Shown here: piece by piece, positions 26,909-34,646 of the stretch
How the letters are laid out: the number at the start of each line of letters is the position of its first letter
Position numbering within the stretch: position 1 is the first letter of the stretch
Source of the DNA: Vibrio tubiashii ATCC 19109
GTDB lineage: Bacteria; Pseudomonadota; Gammaproteobacteria; Enterobacterales; Vibrionaceae
DNA length: 64,000 nt
Assembly (NCBI RefSeq): GCF_000772105.1
Contig: NZ_CP009355.1
Span: forward strand, 930,001 to 994,000
Reading direction: 5' to 3'
Position numbers and translations under genes: made by a program
Notes under the pieces: generated by a model
The model's input: only the letters and a program-made list of their open reading frames with translations
What the model was told of the DNA's origin: nothing
Databases searched by the model: none

Positions 26909-27559
26909 ATGGAGAGATGGATCTTGTTATTGGATGTGCTGGTTCAAAGTGTTAATGAATTTCAGGCCGACTGTATGGCGTTGTGTGAAAAGCACTATCC
27001 GACCATTCATAATAAGGGGATGAGTGAACATCACTTGGGGTTAGCTTTTGCTCGACGATTATCCCGCACCCTCACAGAGTTTGGGCATGATTACGAATAT
27101 AAGCCTTTAGACAGTAATCCAAGTGCCGATTTCCCACACCACTATCGTGTTAGCTCTGAAATTGGAACGGTATGGGTACTCACCTCTCACCTGGTCAGTG
27201 CCGGACCATCATGTAGAAAAAAACTGTTTAGAACGATAGCTCAGTGGCAAGAAGAATACGGATATGCTGTTCAGCCTAACGATCTTTTGCTTCTTTTGAC
27301 CGACCATTGGATTACCCGCAATAAGCAAAGCCGTGAGTTACTCCATTGGTGGACCGGGCAACTACCCGATGAAATTGATGAGTATCGCATTCAGGGCATT
27401 ACGCTTTATAAAAGCGAATCACTACTCGCCCAGTCTCTGGAGCAACATTTCAACATCAGCCCCTACTTTGTGAAATTTACTCACCCGTTAAAAAGAGCGA
27501 CCGATAAACAGCTTGTTAGAAAGTACATTCAGCTATATTCGGTTATCCAATTGAGTTAA
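26909..27559 (+). CDS. Hypothetical protein (about 216 residues), family not recognised
   Basis: A soluble protein that I cannot assign. It is rich in His, Trp and Leu, with blocks MSEHHLGLAFARRLSRTLTE, HHYRVSSEIGTVWVLTSHL and WWTGQLPDEIDEYRIQGITL. No signal peptide, membrane span or catalytic motif is clear. The start is uncertain: ATG at 26909 has no good SD, whereas TTG at 26924 or 26930 is better placed after GGAGAG (26911-26916). The length and reading frame, with Vibrio-like codon use, make it a real gene. The neighbours (DUF2164, lipase) give no hint to its role. Confidence 0.75.
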   Translation: MERWILLLDVLVQSVNEFQADCMALCEKHYPTIHNKGMSEHHLGLAFARRLSRTLTEFGHDYEYKPLDSNPSADFPHHYRVSSEIGTVWVLTSHLVSAGPSCRKKLFRTIAQWQEEYGYAVQPNDLLLLLTDHWITRNKQSRELLHWWTGQLPDEIDEYRIQGITLYKSESLLAQSLEQHFNISPYFVKFTHPLKRATDKQLVRKYIQLYSVIQLS

Positions 27560-27636
27560 TTCAATCGCAATGTCACAACAGGTTCACGGTTTTCTATCAT
27601 ACTAGTAAAGGTATAGTCTCGACCAAAGAGAGTCGC

Positions 27637-28425
27637 GTGAAGGCATTAAAGCGTTATCAATATGAAAGGTATGCCGTCCTATGCAACCTTGCTTACCAAC
27701 CAGTTCTTCGTCAAACCCAGTATGGTTTTTCAGCTAAGGGACAACGCGTAATCTATAATCGCTTTGGTCAACCTATGATTCGCGTACTCTGGCATAAGGA
27801 TAAAGAAGAGGCAATTGTCGTCATAAAAGGCTCTCATAATCCTTATGATTGGCTGCTAAACCTCGCATTATGGCAACGCCCCTGTAATCAGTTTGACCTT
27901 CCATATTCCATCCATGCGGGATATCACTTTTTACTTCGCCAAGAGAGCCAAGCTAACCGAAATGATGAATCATTGGGGGCAAGCGTAATCGATAAGCTGT
28001 TTACGACGCTTGATGAATTGATTTCAGACGGTAAGCGAATCACTTTCACAGGTCATTCTTCCGGTGGTGCTTTAGGCTGTGTGCTTGCCGATAAGCTTGA
28101 AAGGCAAAACCCTAAAAGCGTTAAACGGGTCGTTACCTTTGGCCAACCCGCAATTGGCGGCTCTCAATTTGGGTGCCACTACCTCCTTTGTCACAAGACA
28201 TACCGTATATGCTGCGACTTAGATATCGTCACTTTCTTACCTCCCATACCTGTCATCTATTCTCACGTTGGTAAAATGTTGTGGTTGTACAATGGCAAAA
28301 TACACGAGAATACACCGACATGGCGAAGGCTATCACTATCAATAGTATCCTGGATCATGCGCCCCTTCTCGTACCACTTAATGTCTAAATATATTCGCAA
28401 CAAAGATTTCTTTGATGAACGTTGA
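27637..28425 (+). CDS. Class 3 lipase-family protein
   Basis: A 262-residue alpha/beta-hydrolase. The nucleophile elbow is GHSSGG (in ITFTGHSSGGALGCVLADKL, about residue 145), with an acid region SVKRVVTFGQPAIGG and a late His region (SYHLMS). The upstream block VVIKGSHNPYDWLLNL is the usual Lipase_3 oxyanion region. No signal peptide precedes it, so it looks cytoplasmic or exported by another route. It starts with GTG. Substrate (acylglycerol or other ester) is undetermined. Confidence 0.85.
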   Translation: MKALKRYQYERYAVLCNLAYQPVLRQTQYGFSAKGQRVIYNRFGQPMIRVLWHKDKEEAIVVIKGSHNPYDWLLNLALWQRPCNQFDLPYSIHAGYHFLLRQESQANRNDESLGASVIDKLFTTLDELISDGKRITFTGHSSGGALGCVLADKLERQNPKSVKRVVTFGQPAIGGSQFGCHYLLCHKTYRICCDLDIVTFLPPIPVIYSHVGKMLWLYNGKIHENTPTWRRLSLSIVSWIMRPFSYHLMSKYIRNKDFFDER

Positions 28426-28616
28426 TGAGAGCTTCGCCCAAAAATCGAACTGGACAATGAAAGCGATGTTTTTTTACGCCTCAAAATAATATAACTTGGA
28501 TCGGTAGTATTTGACGTTATTGATATTACACCTATTAAAACTTGCTGGTAGTTAACAGTGTATAGTTCGATTTTGAGCCTAGTTCAAAACTTTAGCCATC
28601 TAGAAGTAAACAACCA

Positions 28617-28646
28617 TTGACAGCAATGTGCCTATGTCAATATTAT
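28617..28646 (+). promoter_or_regulatory. Sigma-70-type promoter for the EAL gene
   Basis: TTGACA (28617-28622) and TATTAT (28641-28646) are separated by 18 bases, about 65 bases before the EAL start. It is the only promoter-like pair in the 284-base gap after the lipase; I see no other element there. Confidence 0.5.
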
Positions 28647-28709
28647 GTCAAAACTTTGCACTATCCCATGCGGAATAATTTGTTTACACACTAGAGGTCG
28701 GTAGTACGT

Positions 28710-29555
28710 ATGATTCTCTCCACTAAGCAACAGTTTGTGGATTGCCTTTCGATAAATGAGGACTCTCAATACCTTGGTACTTATAAGAGCCTAACGCTTA
28801 ACAGTGTTTACCAGCCTATTTTCGATGCCGACGATAACATTATCGGAGTTGAAGCCTTAGTCCGTATTGAAGACTCCGTTAAAGGCACTATCAGACCCGA
28901 TCAGTTTTTTCATAACCAGCAAATCGATTTTGATGACAAGATTAATGTTGAGCGCCTGAGTAGAGTGATACACATCCGAAACTTTGCACGCTCACAGTAT
29001 CGACACCTCAACTTGTTCCTAAACGTTTTACCGTCTGCAGGTGAGTATTTCGCCTTAGAAAATATCGATTCAAGTTTACTTTCTCAACGGTTAAAAGCCT
29101 TAAATCTCGAGAACTCACAACTAATTATGGAAGTCGTTGAGCTTGATGCTTCAAACGAAGATAACCTAAAGTTGGCAATGAAAAAGTTATCCGAGTGTGA
29201 TTTCAATATTGCCGTCGATGACTTTGGCGTTAATGCGTCAAACCGCCAGCGTGTCGAGCGGTTAAAACCAGACATCGTAAAGCTCGATCGTTCTCTGCTT
29301 ATTTCGTACATGACAGGCGATCAATTCCCGTTATTGTCTGCTGTTAAGCTTGCCAAGAATCTTGGCGCGAAAGTCGTCGTTGAAGGCATTGAGACTCAAC
29401 AGCATCTTGATGCTATGCGAAGTCTAGACATCGATCTATATCAAGGATATTTTCTCGCTCTTCCAGAGCCACTACCCGCTGTATATGACGATGAGACTAA
29501 CAATTTTAGTTCACTTGGTGACCCAAGTGTCGTCTACCGCCAACCTTATCGATAA
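28710..29555 (+). CDS. Stand-alone EAL-domain c-di-GMP phosphodiesterase
   Basis: A 281-residue cytoplasmic protein consisting of an EAL domain. The signature is GVEALVR (about residue 46) and the catalytic residues are present: LNVLP, VVELD, VDDFG, IVKLDRS, VEGIE and YQGYFL. These cover the metal ligands and the base, so activity is expected. The N-terminal 25 residues (MILSTKQQFVDCLSINEDS) are a short extension without a sensor domain. It has no GGDEF. It is one of three c-di-GMP proteins in this window. Confidence 0.9.
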   Translation: MILSTKQQFVDCLSINEDSQYLGTYKSLTLNSVYQPIFDADDNIIGVEALVRIEDSVKGTIRPDQFFHNQQIDFDDKINVERLSRVIHIRNFARSQYRHLNLFLNVLPSAGEYFALENIDSSLLSQRLKALNLENSQLIMEVVELDASNEDNLKLAMKKLSECDFNIAVDDFGVNASNRQRVERLKPDIVKLDRSLLISYMTGDQFPLLSAVKLAKNLGAKVVVEGIETQQHLDAMRSLDIDLYQGYFLALPEPLPAVYDDETNNFSSLGDPSVVYRQPYR

Positions 29556-29693
29556 ACCACCCACGAAAGCATTCACCTTACCTATATAAGATCTAGTTAA
29601 TAGTTCTAAACCTTCACCTACCATAGATATTTACATCTTAAAAACGAATTAACTACACGATCTTGTACGACTATTAATACTATTATTGATTTT

Positions 29694-29707
29694 TTGTTCT
29701 AGATCAT
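29694..29707 (+). promoter_or_regulatory. FNR-like box upstream of dcuC
   Basis: TTGTTCTAGATCAT differs from TTGAT-N4-ATCAA at two positions. It lies 104 bases before dcuC, a gene activated by FNR in E. coli. The match is moderate and the site is only suggested. Confidence 0.35.
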
Positions 29708-29810
29708 CAGATGCTTAACTATCGCTCGTGCCACAGCATAGAATTCTGTACATTCCTTTACATAGTTTGAAACAGTTTGTTTATATTTTTAATATCTTAA
29801 GGAGATTTCT

Positions 29811-31178
29811 ATGCTGGAGCTCTTAATTGGCTTAGTCGTCACTGTTGCAGTGGGCTATTTCATCGTTAAAGGATACAAACCCGCTGGCGTACTTTTGACC
29901 GCAGGTGTGTTACTACTCATCCTTACTGGCTTAATCGGACACACAGTGCTTCCTGCTAAGGTCGCATCAACAGGAAACATGTTCACTGATGCGCTTGAGT
30001 ACGTTAAATACATGCTTCAGTACCGCGGTGGCGGCCTAGGTATGCAAATCATGCTACTTTGTGGCTTTGCTTCTTACATGACGCATATTGGCGCTAACAA
30101 TGTTGTAGTAAAACAGTTTTCTAAGCCACTATCCTTCATCAAATCCCCTTACGTCTTGCTCGTTGCTGCCTACATCGTAGCTTGCTTGATGTCTCTTGCA
30201 GTAAGTTCAGCAACAGGTCTGGGCGTTCTTTTGATGGCAACGCTATTCCCTATGATGACGGCAATGGGTATTTCGCGCCCTGCTGCTGTTGCCGTCTGTG
30301 CTTCACCAGCTGCCATTATCCTTTCACCTACATCTGGTGACGTAGTTATCGCCGCTGAGAAGTCAGGCCTAGCGCTAGACGTATTCGCTGTTCAAACCGT
30401 ACTTCCCGTATCGATCTGCGCGATTATTGTTATGTCTGCAGCTGCTTTCTTTTGGAACAAATATCTTGATAAGAAAGACAACTCTCCGATGGAACGCGTA
30501 GACGTTTCAGAGATTGAAGTGAATGCGCCAGCGTTTTACGCAGTACTGCCGTTTCTACCAATCATCGGTGTTTTCTTGTTTAACGGTCGCACCATCCCTG
30601 GTCTGTCTTTAGACATCTACACGATCGTTGTTCTTTCAATCTTTATTGGCGCCTTGGTTAACTTTGTAGTTAAGCGTTTTGATGGTCAAAAAACACTCGA
30701 AGATCTTGAATCTTGCTACCAAGGTATGGCAGATGCTTTCAAAGGCGTTGTGATGTTATTGGTTGCGGCAGGCGTATTTGCACAGGGCTTGATGTCTATT
30801 GGTGCTATCGATAACCTACTTCACCTTGCTGAGACAGCAGGCGCAGGCGGTATTGCACTAATGCTTATCCTTACAGGCTTAACTGTTGCAGCAGCTATCG
30901 CAACAGGTTCAGGTAATGCACCTTTCTATGCATTCGTTGAGCTAGCGCCTTCTCTGGCAGCGAAAATGGGGCTAAATCCAGCGTTCTTGATTATCCCAAT
31001 GCTACAGGCGTCTAACTTGGGTCGTACTATTTCCCCTGTATCAGGTGTTATTGTTGCGACGTCTGGTATGGCGAAAATCAGCCCATTTGAAGTAGTAAAA
31101 CGTACCTCTGTTCCAGTGCTTTGCGGTTTAGCAACCGTTATCATTGGCACGCTAGTACTAGTACCAATGTCAGCATAA
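29811..31178 (+). CDS. dcuC: C4-dicarboxylate transporter DcuC
   Basis: A 455-residue inner-membrane carrier with about 12 spans, the size of the DcuC family. It is preceded by AAGGAGATTTCT at ideal distance. Conserved blocks include SSATGLGVLLMATLFPMMTA, PTSGDVVIAAEKSGLALDVF and SNLGRTISPVSGVIVATSG. In E. coli DcuC exports succinate and takes up fumarate in anaerobic growth. Its position beside narQP and nap agrees with that use. It is a single gene with a terminator after it. Confidence 0.92.
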   Translation: MLELLIGLVVTVAVGYFIVKGYKPAGVLLTAGVLLLILTGLIGHTVLPAKVASTGNMFTDALEYVKYMLQYRGGGLGMQIMLLCGFASYMTHIGANNVVVKQFSKPLSFIKSPYVLLVAAYIVACLMSLAVSSATGLGVLLMATLFPMMTAMGISRPAAVAVCASPAAIILSPTSGDVVIAAEKSGLALDVFAVQTVLPVSICAIIVMSAAAFFWNKYLDKKDNSPMERVDVSEIEVNAPAFYAVLPFLPIIGVFLFNGRTIPGLSLDIYTIVVLSIFIGALVNFVVKRFDGQKTLEDLESCYQGMADAFKGVVMLLVAAGVFAQGLMSIGAIDNLLHLAETAGAGGIALMLILTGLTVAAAIATGSGNAPFYAFVELAPSLAAKMGLNPAFLIIPMLQASNLGRTISPVSGVIVATSGMAKISPFEVVKRTSVPVLCGLATVIIGTLVLVPMSA

Positions 31179-31201
31179 ATTCCGAAATCTATATACAACA
31201 A

Positions 31202-31221
31202 GGGCGCTCATCTGAGCGCCC
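31202..31221. terminator. Bidirectional terminator between dcuC and narP
   Basis: GGGCGCTCA and TGAGCGCCC form a perfect nine-base stem with a two-base TC spacer, followed by TTTTTT on the plus strand. It ends both dcuC and the narQP transcript. Confidence 0.9.
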
Positions 31222-31242
31222 TTTTTTGTAATGAGTATCATG

Positions 31243-31875
31243 CTATTTAATTTCACCATATCGCTCAAGATAGAGCACGGTTGCCGCTGTACGAGAAGGA
31301 ACCTGTAGCTTTTTGAGTAGACTCTTCATATGTACCTTAACGGTAGATTCAGAGATAAACAGAGTATCGGCGATTTGCTTGTTTCTAAGCCCTTTCGCGA
31401 CTTCTTTGAGGATCTGCATCTCACGGTCAGTGAGTTCGTCAAACACGGTTGTACTGTTTTCTCGGTCTGCTAAGTATTTGGCCACTTCTTTGCTGTAAGA
31501 TTTGTTACCTTGTAACGAATATTTTAATAACTCAATTAGCTCATCCGGCTCAGTATCTTTCAATAAATAACCGTCTGCACCCGCCTGAACAATCGCTTCG
31601 ATATCCGCTGGGCTATCTGAGACGGTCAAAATAACAATCGTCGCATCACAGTCATCGGCACGCAGTGCGTTTAAAGTATCTAAACCTGACATCCCTTTCA
31701 TGTTTAAATCGAGTAAGATCAAGTCTGGCTTGTGCTCATGATTTTGAGCCACTGCCTCGGCCCCATTACTGGCTTCAGCGACTACGTTAAATTCATCCTC
31801 AAAACTCAATAATTGGTTGATACCGCGGCGCATCAATGGATGGTCGTCTACCAATAAAACTCTAAACTCTGTCAA
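31243..31875 (-). CDS. narP: NarP-like nitrate/nitrite response regulator
   Basis: A 210-residue response regulator. The receiver (residues 4-120) has the acidic pocket, the phosphorylation aspartate in PDLILLDLNMKGMSG (about residue 56), and the Lys near TEPDELIELL. The C-terminal LuxR-type helix-turn-helix is LTDREMQILKEVAKGLRNKQ followed by SESTVKVHMKSLLKKL. The start overlaps the end of narQ by 14 bases, so kinase and regulator are coupled. NarP controls nap genes in response to nitrate and nitrite; a 7-2-7 site lies upstream of napF. Confidence 0.93.
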   Translation of the reverse strand: MTEFRVLLVDDHPLMRRGINQLLSFEDEFNVVAEASNGAEAVAQNHEHKPDLILLDLNMKGMSGLDTLNALRADDCDATIVILTVSDSPADIEAIVQAGADGYLLKDTEPDELIELLKYSLQGNKSYSKEVAKYLADRENSTTVFDELTDREMQILKEVAKGLRNKQIADTLFISESTVKVHMKSLLKKLQVPSRTAATVLYLERYGEIK

Positions 31876-33607
31876 TGTTTGAATCCTTTATCTTTGGATA
31901 CTCTAAATATACTTCACACCCTTGTTGAGGGTTAGTGGAGATACTCAACTCACCATTTAGCCGAGAGGCGCGTTCTTGCATGATGCTTAAGCCGTAATGA
32001 TTGGCTTTTTCCGTGGTTGAGTCAAAGCCTACGCCGTCATCACGAACCGCGACTTTGATATGGGTATCACTTTCGTTGCACTCTATTGTTATTGTCTTGG
32101 CATTCGCATGCTTGATCGCATTGGTTGTAGCCTCACGAATCAATTGCAGCAAATGCACTTGCTGATTAGTATCGAGCTCGATTGAAGAGAGCTCATTGGT
32201 TAATCTAATTTCAGCGTCTGTTTGATCAGATAGCTGTTCTGTCATTGTATGTAGCGCCGAACCAAAACTGCCTTCTTTAATTGACAATCTAAATGTCGTC
32301 AGTAGCTCTCTTAGCTGTGTGTATGCAGCAGACAAACCTGTATCAAGCTCGGCAAGAACAGGTGTCGTTTTGGCTAGCTCTGGCGTTTCAGGAAGCTTTT
32401 TCATACCTCGTTTTAAGATAGAAACTTGTATTTTCAAATAAGAAAGAGCCTGAGCGAGAGAATCATGCAGCTCACGAGCGATTGTGGCACGCTCTTCCAT
32501 CACCAATAATTGCTCAGCTTGCCTTTGCGCCTGATTGTAATATACCGCACGGGATAATATCTGTACAAAGTTGTCGATCAATGCTTGATCTGGGCACGGT
32601 AATGAGACTTTCCAATATAAAGTACCGAGCTCTATGCCATCCAAAGAAAGAGTCTGACTCTGACATTGCTTGGTGCATTTCTTACATCCATTACCTTCAG
32701 TCAATAAGATCGGCCTTTCTCCGGGCTCATTGATTTCCAAGCGTACTGATGTGATCCCTTCTAGGCTAACAATATGCTTTAAAATTGCTGAGAAATTATC
32801 TTGTGTGATTCGTGAAACCGTTAGTTCTTGGGAAGATTGATAAAGAACGCGCAACGAATCATTAGCGTGTTGTAGCTTTTGGGTTTTCTCGTTAACGGCC
32901 TGCTCTAGGCCTCGATAAAGACTTCCGAGATCTCTTGCCATTTTGTTGAAGGCTTTGGACAAGATACCCATTTCATTTTCACTGTCGATATTGAGTTCGA
33001 TGTTGAAGGAGCGCGATTGAATTTGCTCGCTCGCAATAACCAGCGAGTTTAGCGGCTTAACGATATGCTTACGCGTGTAGTGGACAATGAAGATACTGAT
33101 CAAGAGCACTCCGCCCAGTCCTAAACCGCCGACCCAAGCTAAGGAAATAAGTTTCTTCTCGGAATAGTCTTGGAGCTTAAAAACAAAGGAATCGATCTGA
33201 TTTACAAAGCCAGCTACTAGGACCAAGTATCGGTCTCTTTCATTGCCTTTCAGTACATGCTTTAGCTCGTGCCAACGTACGATCAACCGATAATAGTCGT
33301 GGGTAATGTCTTCGGGTACCGCCCAGTTTTGCAGAGCTTTCATCGAATCGGAGTAAATCGAGCGTTCAAACTGAATAATATGCGTCGAATAGTCGACCGA
33401 TTCCGACTGGATATCATGCGCAAGTCGGTAACTTTGCATCCGCATTGAACCCGCTACGTTCACTGCTTCCGCATCGTTCAAACTTGAAGCTAGAGTAAAA
33501 ATTGCGAACCCAGTCGTAGTTACAGACAAAAGCAAAATTAGCACCATTGCTTTAGCAACCGTGGTGGTTACAGAGTTTTTCACATTTTTTAACACTCGAA
33601 CATTCAA
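31862..33607 (-). CDS. narQ: NarQ nitrate/nitrite sensor histidine kinase
   Basis: A 581-residue membrane kinase. Spans at about 17-37 and 155-175 enclose the periplasmic sensor. The nitrate-binding P-box is VNVAGSMRMQSYRLA (about residue 43). A HAMP linker follows, then a cysteine cluster (CKKCTKQC, about residue 310) typical of NarX/NarQ. The HisKA_3 phosphorylation site is ATIARELHDSLAQALSYL (about residue 375), and the ATPase box includes AVRDDGVGFD. The order narQ then narP, on the strand opposite nap, puts its promoter in the same intergenic region as the napF promoter. Confidence 0.94.
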   Translation of the reverse strand: MNVRVLKNVKNSVTTTVAKAMVLILLLSVTTTGFAIFTLASSLNDAEAVNVAGSMRMQSYRLAHDIQSESVDYSTHIIQFERSIYSDSMKALQNWAVPEDITHDYYRLIVRWHELKHVLKGNERDRYLVLVAGFVNQIDSFVFKLQDYSEKKLISLAWVGGLGLGGVLLISIFIVHYTRKHIVKPLNSLVIASEQIQSRSFNIELNIDSENEMGILSKAFNKMARDLGSLYRGLEQAVNEKTQKLQHANDSLRVLYQSSQELTVSRITQDNFSAILKHIVSLEGITSVRLEINEPGERPILLTEGNGCKKCTKQCQSQTLSLDGIELGTLYWKVSLPCPDQALIDNFVQILSRAVYYNQAQRQAEQLLVMEERATIARELHDSLAQALSYLKIQVSILKRGMKKLPETPELAKTTPVLAELDTGLSAAYTQLRELLTTFRLSIKEGSFGSALHTMTEQLSDQTDAEIRLTNELSSIELDTNQQVHLLQLIREATTNAIKHANAKTITIECNESDTHIKVAVRDDGVGFDSTTEKANHYGLSIMQERASRLNGELSISTNPQQGCEVYLEYPKIKDSNIDRV

Positions 33608-33690
33608 ACCTTAAATAGAAAACCTGCGATTAAATACTAAGCTTATTAGTAATTGTCGCGACAATATGTGATCACTTACGCGTAAGTTTG

Positions 33691-33704
33691 TTGATCTAAA
33701 ACAA
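33691..33704 (+). promoter_or_regulatory. FNR-like box upstream of napF
   Basis: TTGATCTAAAACAA matches the FNR consensus TTGAT-N4-ATCAA at nine of ten bases. It sits between the divergent narQ and nap genes and would activate in the absence of oxygen. A palindrome ACTTACGCGTAAGT lies just upstream (33674-33687) and is unassigned. Confidence 0.65.
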
Positions 33705-33717
33705 TTTTAGTCGGCAT

Positions 33718-33733
33718 TACCCCCAAGGGGGTA
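33718..33733 (+). promoter_or_regulatory. NarP 7-2-7 binding site upstream of napF
   Basis: TACCCCC-AA-GGGGGTA is a perfect inverted repeat of two NarP/NarL heptamers (TACYYMT) with the two-base spacing that NarP needs; each heptamer has one mismatch at its last base. It is 14 bases beyond the FNR-like box. Together they match the dual anaerobic and nitrate control of nap operons. Confidence 0.75.
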
Positions 33734-33785
33734 TTTATACAAATATGTCAAAACCTACAATTCATGTAAGGATAAATTACAACTT

Positions 33786-33833
33786 ATGAACAGTTATTTA
33801 GCCATAAAAACAACATCTAACAAACTTGGGTAA
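33786..33833 (+). CDS. Possible mini-ORF just before napF
   Basis: An ATG at 33786 opens a 15-residue frame (MNSYLAIKTTSNKLG) that stops at 33833, immediately before the napF GTG at 33838. An AAGGA lies 14 bases upstream of the ATG, a long spacing. If translated, it would couple to napF, which has a weak SD of its own. It may be chance. Confidence 0.3.
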   Translation: MNSYLAIKTTSNKLG

Positions 33834-33837
33834 GAGA

Positions 33838-34320
33838 GTGGTAGACCTTACTAAAAGACGGCTATTTTCAAAACGTCTCGTTGACGATAACACTATTCGT
33901 CTACCTTGGCTTGTGAACAGTGCCGAATTTACTGACTTGTGCACACGTTGTGGTAAGTGCAGTGAAGTCTGTGAAACGAACATCATTATTAAAGGTGACG
34001 GTGGTTATCCTCAAATCGATTTTTCTCGTGGCGAGTGCACATTTTGTTATCAGTGCGCGGATGTATGCCCAGAACCATTATTTGCTGATGAACAATCTTT
34101 ACCTTGGAATGCTAAAGCCTTAATCAATGAGGCATGTTTAGCGAAGCAAAATGTCGAATGCCGAAGCTGTGGCGATATGTGTGACACCATGGCAATTAAG
34201 TTCAGATTAGAAATAGGCAAAGTCGCACAACCCAATTTAGAACTTGATGAATGTACAGGATGTGGTGCTTGCGTAGCAGTTTGCCCTACTTCATCCATCA
34301 ATGTGAGCAATTTAGTTTAA
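33838..34320 (+). CDS. napF: NapF ferredoxin-type protein of periplasmic nitrate reductase
   Basis: A 160-residue cytoplasmic iron-sulfur protein. Cysteine clusters are CTRCGKCSEVC, CTFCYQCADVCPEP, CRSCGDMC and CTGCGACVAVCPTS; three are full ferredoxin motifs and the third is the shortened NapF variant. The start is taken as GTG at 33838 (MVDLTKRRLFSK), which aligns with NapF; TTG at 33826 is also in frame. NapF interacts with NapA in the cytoplasm and helps its cofactor assembly. It heads the napFDABC operon. Confidence 0.9.
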   Translation: MVDLTKRRLFSKRLVDDNTIRLPWLVNSAEFTDLCTRCGKCSEVCETNIIIKGDGGYPQIDFSRGECTFCYQCADVCPEPLFADEQSLPWNAKALINEACLAKQNVECRSCGDMCDTMAIKFRLEIGKVAQPNLELDECTGCGACVAVCPTSSINVSNLV

Positions 34321-34334
34321 TACGGAAGAAGTTT

Positions 34335-34646
34335 ATGTCACTGAACGAAGTGCATATTTCGAGCTTAGTCGTGCATTGTTCGCCAGAACATCTCGGTGAA
34401 GTGAAATCTCAAATTGAGCAGTATGACAATGCTGAGATCTACGGAGACAGCCCTGAGGGCAAAATCGTAGTGGTATTGGAAACTGAGAACCAAGGTTTTA
34501 TCACCGACACGATAGAAACCATTAATAATCTCCCAAATGTGTTGAGTACGGCTTTGGTTTATCACCAAATCGAAACCGGTCTCGACGACGAATCACAAAA
34601 TAACAACACTGGAACTCAATATTCCCAAACCGAGGGTGAAGTATGA
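34335..34646 (+). CDS. napD: NapD, Tat signal-binding chaperone of NapA
   Basis: A 103-residue protein of the NapD fold, beginning [20 protein letters not shown] and including the strand-helix [16 protein letters not shown]. The start at 34335 follows GGAAGAAG; a longer frame from 34251 is a run through napF and is rejected. NapD binds the NapA signal peptide and holds it from early export. It overlaps napA by four bases (ATGA), the coupling usual for this pair. Confidence 0.92.
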   Translation: MSLNEVHISSLVVHCSPEHLGEVKSQIEQYDNAEIYGDSPEGKIVVVLETENQGFITDTIETINNLPNVLSTALVYHQIETGLDDESQNNNTGTQYSQTEGEV

